Part shown: in pieces, positions 22,907-29,041 of the stretch | Numbering within the stretch: position 1 is the stretch's first letter | Layout: each line of letters opens with the position of its first letter | NCBI GenBank assembly: GCA_045649265.1 | Contig: JAZRPO010000030.1 | Span: forward strand, 1 to 29,041 | Reading direction: 5' to 3' | DNA from: SIG480 sp045649265 | GTDB lineage: Bacteria; Bacillota; Clostridia; Oscillospirales; JAAYXM01 | DNA: 29,041 nt | The notes under the pieces: generated by a model | The model's input: the letters and a program-made list of their open reading frames with translations, nothing else | What the model was told of the DNA's origin: nothing | Database searches by the model: none | Position numbers and translations under genes: made by a program

Positions 22907-23986
22907 TCAATGTGTTTTTTTCTTTTTTCGGATAGCGGCTATAAAAACAACTATGGGAATGATTACATTGAGAAGCAAAATATAGATAGCGCCATTTTTC
23001 CATTCAAGCATGGTTCGTAGCGAGGAGATGTCTCTGTAAATAAGCTGAGTTGAGAACGCGCATATGAACGCGAGCGGCAGAAACACACCGTGCTTTCGCT
23101 CTATTCCAAATATTTTGTCTATCATATCACCTGAAAAAGTGAGACAGACTGCACCCTTAAAGAACAGGCACAGTGTCATTGCCACACAGGCAAATATTTC
23201 GGTATGCTGAATAAATCCGCCGACAGAGTGGAGTGACATCGCGGTATATATGGGATAAAAATCGGTCGTCGAGGTTGTTTTTCCGAGTGTTGCAATTGTT
23301 ATCGCTGAAATTATCGCAAGGGCACACCCTGCACCCCCGATGCCGCCAAGCATATATTTTCTTCTTGTTTTTTTATCTGACATACGCGTATATATCGCCA
23401 TAAATGCCGGAACAGCTCCGAATCGGTTGAGGAAAACCTCGCCCGCTCCGCCGAAAAAGCTCTTTGCGGAGGTGTTTTCGGGGAGCAGCAATCGGGGAAA
23501 GACCTGAGGCAGGGACACTGCAACAAAGACAACAAATACAAATGCAACAAACCAGAAAAGCAGCCGTGCCGCGCCCACTGATGACTCTGCTCCTCCCGAA
23601 GCCGAAAGAGCCGCAACCATTATACATAAAAAAGGAAGGATTATTTGTGGAGTCTGCGGAAGCGCGCTAATCTGGACAAATCGTGAAAAAACGGTCAGCG
23701 ATATAACACAGGTAAGAAGAGTGAGGAGCGTGAGAAGCCCTGCTATCAGCTTTCCGGAGGTTTTTCCGAGACTCTTTGTAAGAACACCGTAAAATGACTC
23801 ATTTGGAAATCTGTCGCAAGCCCGGGCAAGAAGCTCTGCACAAAAAAGAGCAAGCCCGATCGCTGCGATATAAAAAACCCATGTTGTTGCACCTAATGCC
23901 CCCGGCATTACGGAATATGCGTTTGTCATTGTCACAAGTGCAATAAGCAACGCACCTGCACCGTTTGAGATTTTTTCACTTTTCAT
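22907..23986 (-). CDS. Spore germination protein, GerA-family B subunit (permease)
   Basis: A 359-residue polytopic membrane protein of the GerAB/endospore germination permease family (an APC-type fold) in the inner membrane of the spore. The N-terminal KISNGAGALLIALVTMTNAYSVMPG, the MSDKK cytosolic stretch and about ten hydrophobic helices fit the family; the length is normal (about 360). B subunits bind the germinant amino acid or sugar and act with A and C subunits. It is the last receptor gene of the operon, starting 3 bases after the stop of the 64-residue two-helix gene, whose final codons carry its ribosome binding site (GAGG). The germinant is not predictable. Confidence 0.93.
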   Translation of the reverse strand: MKSEKISNGAGALLIALVTMTNAYSVMPGALGATTWVFYIAAIGLALFCAELLARACDRFPNESFYGVLTKSLGKTSGKLIAGLLTLLTLLTCVISLTVFSRFVQISALPQTPQIILPFLCIMVAALSASGGAESSVGAARLLFWFVAFVFVVFVAVSLPQVFPRLLLPENTSAKSFFGGAGEVFLNRFGAVPAFMAIYTRMSDKKTRRKYMLGGIGGAGCALAIISAITIATLGKTTSTTDFYPIYTAMSLHSVGGFIQHTEIFACVAMTLCLFFKGAVCLTFSGDMIDKIFGIERKHGVFLPLAFICAFSTQLIYRDISSLRTMLEWKNGAIYILLLNVIIPIVVFIAAIRKKKKTH

Positions 23987-23989
23987 TCT

Positions 23990-24184
23990 CTACCTCATAA
24001 ATATCGAAATCATGCCGGAAAGCGATGCCCCTATATGGTCTGAAGCTGCAAAGCCTCCCGCTATGAGTCCTGTTGCTGCCACAACACACAAAAGAGCTAT
24101 ATACAGCTTTTTTTCTCTTCCCTCACGCCGTTTTATCCCGGGAAGCATAAAGACGAGCGAGATTAATAAAAGGACATATGTCAT
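23990..24184 (-). CDS. Small two-helix membrane protein, candidate germinant-receptor D subunit
   Basis: A 64-residue protein with two hydrophobic segments (about 3-15 and 27-47) joined by a basic loop (KRREGREKK), then a short tail (SDHIGASLSGMISIFMR). It sits inside the germination operon: its ATG is one base after the C-subunit stop, and its stop is 3 bases before the B-subunit ATG. AGGGGG lies about 8 bases upstream, overlapping the end of the C gene. The tight packing argues for a real gene. Small two-helix D-subunit proteins of about 70-80 residues are known near ger receptor operons in Bacillus and some Clostridium and modulate receptor function. Sequence similarity to them cannot be judged by eye, so the name is from context. 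Confidence 0.75.
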   Translation of the reverse strand: MTYVLLLISLVFMLPGIKRREGREKKLYIALLCVVAATGLIAGGFAASDHIGASLSGMISIFMR

Positions 24185-24185
24185 T

Positions 24186-25154
24186 TTATTTTCCCCCTAA
24201 AACATTGCTGATTGTGACCTGCGTTGAAGTTTGCACCTGTGTTTTCTCCTTTGCACCCGAGAGCATAAGAATGTTTCCGAGCTTTTCCCGTTTTGCCCTT
24301 GAGATTAACCTGTCATACCCATTGCTCAAATATTTTTCGGCGGCTTTTTTCATGTTTTCACTGCTTATTTCTCCGCGCACCTCAGCGGGAGAAAGTGTCA
24401 GCTTTTGCAGAATGATGAAATTATCGCTTTGTTTTTTTACCTTTATATCGTTTGCAAGAATTTCAAATGACACAGCAAGCTCCTCCCCTGCATCTATTGT
24501 AGGAAGATACCCGCCCGCCCCCTTATCCGTAAGCAAGCTGCAAAGGAGCATTTCTTCACCCGAAAGATAGCCGGAAACTCCCTTTTCCGAGAGAACTGCG
24601 CCGCCTTCCATAGCAAGCCCGTTCTCTGTTTTCTGCACGGTAGGGATTATGCACACACCAAAAAGCTCTCGCGCACGAAGCAGCTCCCACAAGGGATATG
24701 CCTTGAAGCGGCGGGAGTTTTCTTCGTTTGAAAACGATTCAAAAACCGCCATATTTTCCGGTGAAAGGGCATCTACGGCTTTCCCTCTCACAGCTACGGG
24801 AATAACATCAAGGTAAACGTCTCTCGCCCGCAAGAGCGCATCAAGTGTCTGGGAGAAGGTTTTTGAAAGCGCCTCCTCTCCAAAGATCAAGCTCTCTACA
24901 TGCCCCCAATAGAGCTTTTTTCCTTCTTTTCCGGACATCTGCCGCACAGCTTCAAAAAAGCTCTTTCCGGACGCCTCCTTTATCTCGCGTTTTTCTTCTT
25001 CACCGTTGCACACTATCGAAACCCTAACGGCACCATCTGACAAATCAACCCCTGCACTTTTGACGAGCTCCTGCATATTCAGCTCGTTATAGTCGCTGCA
25101 GCCTGAAAAAAGAAAAACGAAAACCACAGCAATAATGGACACAGCCTTTTTCAT
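24186..25154 (-). CDS. Spore germination protein, GerA-family C subunit (lipoprotein)
   Basis: A 322-residue Ger(x)C-family lipoprotein. The signal peptide ends at LFSGC with C19 as the lipid anchor, followed directly by DYNELN, which matches the typical CWD/CYN-x-E-L start of mature GerAC proteins. Later segments GKKLYWGHVESLIFGEEAL (about 78-96) and YPLWELLRARELFGVC (about 142-158) fit domains I and II; the C-terminal domain contains SSENMKKAAEKYLSNGYDRLISRAK. It is somewhat shorter than the usual 370-400 residues. It begins 3 bases after the A-subunit stop. The protein would be tethered to the outer face of the spore inner membrane as part of the receptor. Confidence 0.92.
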   Translation of the reverse strand: MKKAVSIIAVVFVFLFSGCSDYNELNMQELVKSAGVDLSDGAVRVSIVCNGEEEKREIKEASGKSFFEAVRQMSGKEGKKLYWGHVESLIFGEEALSKTFSQTLDALLRARDVYLDVIPVAVRGKAVDALSPENMAVFESFSNEENSRRFKAYPLWELLRARELFGVCIIPTVQKTENGLAMEGGAVLSEKGVSGYLSGEEMLLCSLLTDKGAGGYLPTIDAGEELAVSFEILANDIKVKKQSDNFIILQKLTLSPAEVRGEISSENMKKAAEKYLSNGYDRLISRAKREKLGNILMLSGAKEKTQVQTSTQVTISNVLGGK

Positions 25155-25157
25155 CTC

Positions 25158-26663
25158 TCAAAACCTCCTGCGCAAGCGGACTTTGTTTTTCTTCTGGATT
25201 GCATATGGGCGCGTTATCATATTGCGCCAAATACTTCTTACATAGGTGTCCTTTGCGCCCCCCTTTGTCCTGGGCACGATATATGACGTAAACGGAACGC
25301 CGAAAGACGAGAGCGATGATATATATGCACAAAGCGCTGCAACTCCCACAGAGTATCCGTATATCCCGAGTGTCGCCGCAAGAATCAAAAACCCGAGCCG
25401 GAGAAGCTCCGTAACGCTTTCAAGCTTAGGGGTCAGAAATGATGCTATTTCGCAGATTGCAACAATGATTATCATTTCGGCAGATACTATATTTGCCGAA
25501 ACAATGCTCTGTCCGAGAACAATCGCGCCGACCGTACTTACAGTAACTCCGATTGCTTTCGGAAGCCTTACTCCCGCTTCTCTTAAAAGGTCGAAAAGGA
25601 TAAGCAGAATGAGCATTTCAACTGCCGCAGGGAAAGGAACTGCAGCCCTTGACTTTGCAATGCTTACCAAAAGCTCTCTCGGCAAAAGCTCCTTATGATA
25701 TGAAATCAGCGCAACATATATCGCAGGCAGGCTTACTGCTATGAAGAACGAAAAAAAACGGATAATACGAACAAAGCTCGCAAAGTAAAAGTTTTCGTAA
25801 TAATCCTCATTCGCCTGAAAGTTTTCGAGGAACAAAAAGGGGGCTGTCAGGGCAAACGGAGTGCCATCGCACAGAAGTGCCGCTCGCCCCTCAAAAAGCT
25901 TTGCAGCTACAACATCAGGCCGCTCTGTTTTTCCCATAGTGTCAAACGGGGATCGCGGCGAATCGGAAATCAGCTCCTCCACATAGTTCACATCAAGCAC
26001 AGAATCAATTTCAAACCTTGACAGCCTCTTTATCATCTCATTAATCACAGAGTCCTTGCAAAGGTCTTCAATATAGCAGAGGCAGACGCGCGTCCGGCTT
26101 ATTTTTCCCACCTCAAAAAATCGAAATTTGAGCTTCGGATTTTTTACCTTGCGCCTGATAAGACCCACATTTGTGACTATAAGCTCGCAAAACCCTTCCT
26201 TCGGGCCATTGACTGCATCCTCTGTTTCCGGAACCCCTATGCTGCGAAGGGCATATTTTTTCGAGTTTGCAACAATGGCCTCCCGACAGGTGTCAATGAG
26301 AACAACGGTGTCGCCTATAAGAAGTGCGCTTATTGCATCATAAGGCTTTGCTTTTGTTTTTACCTCGTCTGTACTTACAACCGTTTTTGCAAGCTCATCG
26401 GAGAGTTCATCACCAAGACTTGTTCCCTCCGGCTTGAAATTAAGGAGCGGCTTTACTACGTTCTGATCAATTATTATGTTGTTTACAAGCACCTCTGTAT
26501 AGATTACACAGCCTCTGATTTTTTTGTCAAAGCGGTTTTCAAAACGGCGAAAAATCACAGTATCGTCATGATTTAAAATCGTTTTCATTATTTCGATATC
26601 ATCTTCGAGAACTCCGGTAAACGTCATTGACAAATACTCCGAATCGCTTATTTTTTTGCTCAT
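25158..26663 (-). CDS. Spore germination protein, GerA-family A subunit
   Basis: A 501-residue GerAA-family membrane protein, first gene of the receptor operon A-C-(small D)-B. A soluble N-terminal domain (about 1-290) is followed by a membrane domain of about five to six helices. Diagnostic parts include LCDGTPFALTAPFLF, LPAIYVALISYHKELLPRELL, PFPAAVEMLILLILFDLLREAGVRLPK and IVSAEMIIIVAICEIASF. A subunits form the core of the nutrient receptor and, from recent work on Bacillus GerA, an ion channel. GGGAG lies 8 bases before the ATG. No convincing sigma-G promoter is seen in the 108 bases up to the MATE terminator. Confidence 0.94.
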   Translation of the reverse strand: MSKKISDSEYLSMTFTGVLEDDIEIMKTILNHDDTVIFRRFENRFDKKIRGCVIYTEVLVNNIIIDQNVVKPLLNFKPEGTSLGDELSDELAKTVVSTDEVKTKAKPYDAISALLIGDTVVLIDTCREAIVANSKKYALRSIGVPETEDAVNGPKEGFCELIVTNVGLIRRKVKNPKLKFRFFEVGKISRTRVCLCYIEDLCKDSVINEMIKRLSRFEIDSVLDVNYVEELISDSPRSPFDTMGKTERPDVVAAKLFEGRAALLCDGTPFALTAPFLFLENFQANEDYYENFYFASFVRIIRFFSFFIAVSLPAIYVALISYHKELLPRELLVSIAKSRAAVPFPAAVEMLILLILFDLLREAGVRLPKAIGVTVSTVGAIVLGQSIVSANIVSAEMIIIVAICEIASFLTPKLESVTELLRLGFLILAATLGIYGYSVGVAALCAYISSLSSFGVPFTSYIVPRTKGGAKDTYVRSIWRNMITRPYAIQKKNKVRLRRRF

Positions 26664-26770
26664 TTTTTCTTCTCCCTCAAAGCTGCTTTTTCTCTTCCTA
26701 TCTTTCCCATATTTTCCTTTTTTATTCCGCCGATTACATTGAAAGAAACTAAAAAATATATTGCTTTTTA

Positions 26771-26812
26771 ATAAATGACCGCCACCTCAATCGTGAGGTA
26801 GCGGTCATTTAT
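26771..26812 (-). terminator. Terminator of the MATE transporter gene
   Basis: A 19-bp inverted repeat (26771-26789 with 26794-26812, 4-base loop) begins immediately after the MATE stop. The single imperfect position is a U-G pair in the minus-strand RNA but a C-A mismatch in the plus-strand RNA, which supports use on the minus strand. The U-run is short (TTTATT). Confidence 0.75.
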
Positions 26813-28159
26813 TTATTTCATTTTGTCGTCGCTTTTTCGGATGAAGCTAATTGCAAACGGGACTGATATAAGCCCTGTAAGAACATCGGCGGCAGGCTGG
26901 GATATCTGGATTCCAAAAATCCCCCAGAGGCTCGTTGTAATGATGAGAATCGGAATGAATGTAAGCCCCGAACGGAGGAGCGACAGAAACGATGCAACTG
27001 CCGTTTGCCGCGTGCTTTGGTAGAGCATATTTACAGGGACCGACAATGCCAAGAAGCTCGTTCCCGCACACGCAAACCGTAGCGCGAGCCTTCCGATTTC
27101 TATAACCTCCGGGCTTTTCTGGAAAAGGTATATTATCTTATCTGCAAGGAAGACACATGGAATTGCAAGTGTCAGTATAAAGCATGCCCCTATTCCCATA
27201 GTTATCATGAGCCCGCACTTTACACGGTTATATTTCCTTGCCTGATAGTTAAACGATGCGACCGGCTGGAACCCCTGGCCGATGCCGAGGCCCACGCACA
27301 TAATAAACATTGAAAAACGGTTTACTACGCTCATCGCCGCGATCGCTGCATCCCCGAATGGACGGGTAAGGTTGTTTAAAAGCCCATTTGAAATTGAGCT
27401 CAAGCCCTGACGAATGAGTGACGGCAACCCGACACGCATTATTGAAAAATACGTCCTTGCCTTTCGGCTTATGCTCTTTATTCTTATATCGCTCTGCGCT
27501 TTTTTCTTGTGGAAATAGAGAAGAATAAGGAAGCTTATCGTTTGCGAAAGCACAGTTGCGATTCCTGCACCGAGGATTCCCAATTCAAAAACAACAACAA
27601 GGAGGTAGTCACCAAGGATGTTTATGAGTCCACCCGAAACAAGGCCTATCATAGCGTAGTATGCCTTGCCCTCAAAGCGAAGGATATTGTTCAGGACAAA
27701 CGATGCCATAACTATCGGACAGCTTGCGAGAACGCATGCGCCGTATTTCACGGCATAGGGGAAGATAGTTTCAGTGCTCCCCAGCGCCCAGAGAAGCGGC
27801 GAGAGAAAAATGGCACCAAGCACCGCAAGAAAAGTTCCCACGATGAGCGCCGTGTAGTATGCACTTGAAGCAAACTCCGATGCTTCATCCGTGTCGCAGT
27901 CTGCAAGAGATTTTGAAACAAGAGTTCCCGAGCCCTGCCCAAGCATAAAGGCAATCGCCTGAATAATTGCCTGAAGCGTGAACAGAATCCCCGTTGCTCC
28001 CTGTGCTGACTCTCCGAGCCCGCCGACAAAGTAGGTGTCTGCCATATTGTAAATACTCGTGACGAGCATTGAAATCGTCGTCGGGATGCCGAGCGAGATA
28101 ATGAGCTTTGAAAGCGAGGTTTCTGTCATTTTTTTATAGTGTCTTTGTGCATCTGTCAT
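26813..28159 (-). CDS. MATE-family efflux transporter
   Basis: A 448-residue multidrug and toxin extrusion-type membrane protein with about 12 hydrophobic segments in two homologous halves. The first half opens with LGIPTTISMLVTSIYNMADTYFVG and LGQGSGTLVSKSLADCDTDEA; the second with MRVGLPSLIRQGLSSISNGLLNNL and GLGIGQGFQPVASFNYQARKYNRVKCG, all classic MATE features. Such proteins export cationic drugs or metabolites using Na+ or H+. Length is normal. A near-consensus promoter lies at 28191-28220. The ribosome binding site is weak (AGAG, about 8 bases before the ATG). A later ATG at codon 11 (KKMTETSL) is an alternative start. It is monocistronic, with a terminator at 26771-26812. Substrate unknown. 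Confidence 0.93.
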   Translation of the reverse strand: MTDAQRHYKKMTETSLSKLIISLGIPTTISMLVTSIYNMADTYFVGGLGESAQGATGILFTLQAIIQAIAFMLGQGSGTLVSKSLADCDTDEASEFASSAYYTALIVGTFLAVLGAIFLSPLLWALGSTETIFPYAVKYGACVLASCPIVMASFVLNNILRFEGKAYYAMIGLVSGGLINILGDYLLVVVFELGILGAGIATVLSQTISFLILLYFHKKKAQSDIRIKSISRKARTYFSIMRVGLPSLIRQGLSSISNGLLNNLTRPFGDAAIAAMSVVNRFSMFIMCVGLGIGQGFQPVASFNYQARKYNRVKCGLMITMGIGACFILTLAIPCVFLADKIIYLFQKSPEVIEIGRLALRFACAGTSFLALSVPVNMLYQSTRQTAVASFLSLLRSGLTFIPILIITTSLWGIFGIQISQPAADVLTGLISVPFAISFIRKSDDKMK

Positions 28160-28190
28160 TTTTACATCTCTTTTCTTTTTTTACCTAGAT

Positions 28191-28220
28191 ATTATACTCC
28201 CGGCAGTTAGATTTTGTCAA
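28191..28220 (-). promoter_or_regulatory. Consensus promoter of the MATE gene
   Basis: Perfect TTGACA (28215-28220) and TATAAT (28191-28196) with an 18-base spacer lie on the minus strand, 31 bases before the MATE ATG. Confidence 0.85.
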
Positions 28221-28224
28221 ACAA

Positions 28225-28249
28225 GTCATGACCATCGGTAAATCGGTAA
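28225..28249. repeat. Palindrome plus tandem 8-bp repeat upstream of the MATE promoter
   Basis: The 8-bp palindrome GTCATGAC (28225-28232) is followed by two perfect tandem copies of ATCGGTAA (28234-28241 and 28242-28249), beginning 5 bases upstream of the MATE -35. The position suits an activator site, but no regulator gene is adjacent. The rest of the 291-base gap holds the MATE promoter, a terminator at 28294-28332 and about 118 bases of AT-rich sequence with nothing recognised. Confidence 0.4.
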
Positions 28250-28293
28250 AATGATGTGCGACAAATAAATAAAAATGTATCATATGTCGTTTT

Positions 28294-28332
28294 AAAAAGT
28301 AACACTATTGTCCGAAAAGGACAATAGTGTTA
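28294..28332 (-). terminator. Terminator downstream of the dehydrogenase gene
   Basis: A perfect 14-bp stem (28300-28313 with 28319-28332, loop of 5 bases, core ACACTATTGTCC) is followed on the minus strand by ACTTTTT. It lies about 118 bases beyond the dehydrogenase stop. Confidence 0.75.
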
Positions 28333-28450
28333 TGTTGTGTCAAACTCTTTAAACATTTTCATATACGCCCTGACACCAAGTTTTTATTAAATATAGTGTT
28401 ATACGGGATTATATAGAATTCTGTTCTCGTGATATATGCACTTTTCAATG

Positions 28451-29041
28451 TTATTCTGTCATACTGGCCAGTCTTTCTCTTGAAATCTCACCTGCCGGTT
28501 GCTTGCCCTCCGTCAAAAATGCGTATACCTCGTCTATCATTTTAGATGCGATAAAAGGATATCTGTCTGCCGTGGGGCCTGCGTGATGCGGCATAAGAAT
28601 GACATTTGGAAGGTCATAAAGCCCGCCTTCCTCATATTTGGGCGGTTCGTTTACTGTTACATCAAGCACGGCGCGGAATCTTCCTGTCTTCAGCTCATCA
28701 ACAAGTGCCGGCTCATCTATTATCCTTCCGCGTGCTGTGTTCACAAGCAATGCATTGTCCTTGATGCTTTGGAGCAGCTCGCGGGTTATCATCCCTTCGG
28801 TTTTCTTTGTCCCTGCGGTATGCAACGATATAATATCACAGGTTGAGAAGATTTCCTCAAGACTTGCCGAAACCATGTTATACATTTTCATCTTCTCTTC
28901 ACTTATTTCTTTTATATCGTATACTTTAATTTTTACATGGAACGGCTGCAACATTCTTGCAAGATGTTCGGCAACCGCACCAAAACTTACAATTCCGACT
29001 GTTTTGTCAAGCAATCCACGGCGAAAATTCGTTTTGTATGC
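28451..29041 (-). CDS. D-isomer-specific 2-hydroxyacid dehydrogenase, partial
   Basis: The C-terminal 196 residues of an NAD-dependent D-2-hydroxyacid dehydrogenase (phosphoglycerate dehydrogenase-like); the frame stays open to the window edge, reading AYKTNFRRGLLDKTVGIV, so the start lies outside. The catalytic residues look intact: Arg in NTARGRIID, Glu in VNEPP, His in MPHHAGP. The nucleotide-binding loop is unusual: where relatives have GxGxxG, this reads SFGAVA. The next strand ends VYDIK, with Asp suited to NAD. Candidate reactions are reduction of a 2-keto acid or oxidation of 3-phosphoglycerate; which one cannot be told from a fragment. The terminator at 28294-28332 probably ends its transcript. 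Confidence 0.88.
   Translation of the reverse strand, partial: AYKTNFRRGLLDKTVGIVSFGAVAEHLARMLQPFHVKIKVYDIKEISEEKMKMYNMVSASLEEIFSTCDIISLHTAGTKKTEGMITRELLQSIKDNALLVNTARGRIIDEPALVDELKTGRFRAVLDVTVNEPPKYEEGGLYDLPNVILMPHHAGPTADRYPFIASKMIDEVYAFLTEGKQPAGEISRERLASMTE

Noticed and set aside
26664..26770. Possible sigma-G promoter for the ger operon (CAATA, 17 bases, CAATGTA on the minus strand)
   Set aside because: It misses consensus at one -35 position and two -10 positions. The operon probably has a forespore promoter, but this match is too weak to list.

Overview
The window looks like a chromosomal segment from an anaerobic, endospore-forming member of the Clostridia, perhaps in or near the Oscillospirales/Ruminococcaceae; the family placement is a guess. 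The evidence is a complete GerA-type germinant-receptor operon, a SpoVB-like flippase, a two-cluster clostridial ferredoxin, strong AGGAGG-type ribosome binding sites, TTG and GTG starts, and sigma-A promoters close to TTGACA-17-TATAAT. I saw no phage, insertion sequence, transposase, CRISPR array or rRNA. Almost every gene belongs to a known family. The less ordinary material is in the sporulation/germination block at 20.3-26.7 kb.

Left part (1-9.4 kb, mostly minus strand). A partial papain-like amidase-domain protein runs off the left edge. It is followed by an M20-type peptidase, a PrsA-like lipoprotein foldase, glycyl-tRNA synthetase (glyS) and a stand-alone clpC. A plus-strand 2[4Fe-4S] ferredoxin gene is divergent from clpC. 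It converges, through a shared hairpin terminator, on a two-gene operon coding for an F420-0 ligase-like protein and a PLP-dependent methionine gamma-lyase family protein.

Middle part (9.4-16.4 kb, minus strand). From one promoter near 14.73 kb a tightly spaced operon runs: sstT (Na+/serine-threonine symporter), a corrinoid protein, prfB (release factor 2, read without a programmed frameshift) and a YhaN/SbcC-like ATPase. Upstream lies a five-gene tRNA operon, transcribed Gly-Arg-His-Gln-Lys, with a near-perfect promoter and terminator. Next comes a 1-phosphofructokinase-like gene.

Right part. On the plus strand secG (TTG start), typA/bipA (TTG start), an orphan family-5 solute-binding lipoprotein and a SpoVB-like flippase follow one another. 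A hairpin-U-run just before the flippase gene contains that gene's Shine-Dalgarno sequence. On the minus strand is a germinant-receptor operon in the order A, C, a 64-residue two-helix protein (candidate D subunit), B. Behind it is a cysteine-rich protein gene (25 Cys in 283 residues) with a sequence resembling a sigma-K promoter. A MATE transporter with its own consensus promoter and a partial D-2-hydroxyacid dehydrogenase fill the right end.

How the genes fit together: the GerA-type proteins would form the inner-membrane nutrient receptor of the spore. SpoVB-like flippases move lipid-linked precursors for spore cortex. The cysteine-rich protein is a candidate late mother-cell (coat or exosporium) protein. 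SecG, PrsA-like foldase and ClpC belong to protein export and quality control; GlyS, RF2, TypA and the tRNAs belong to translation.
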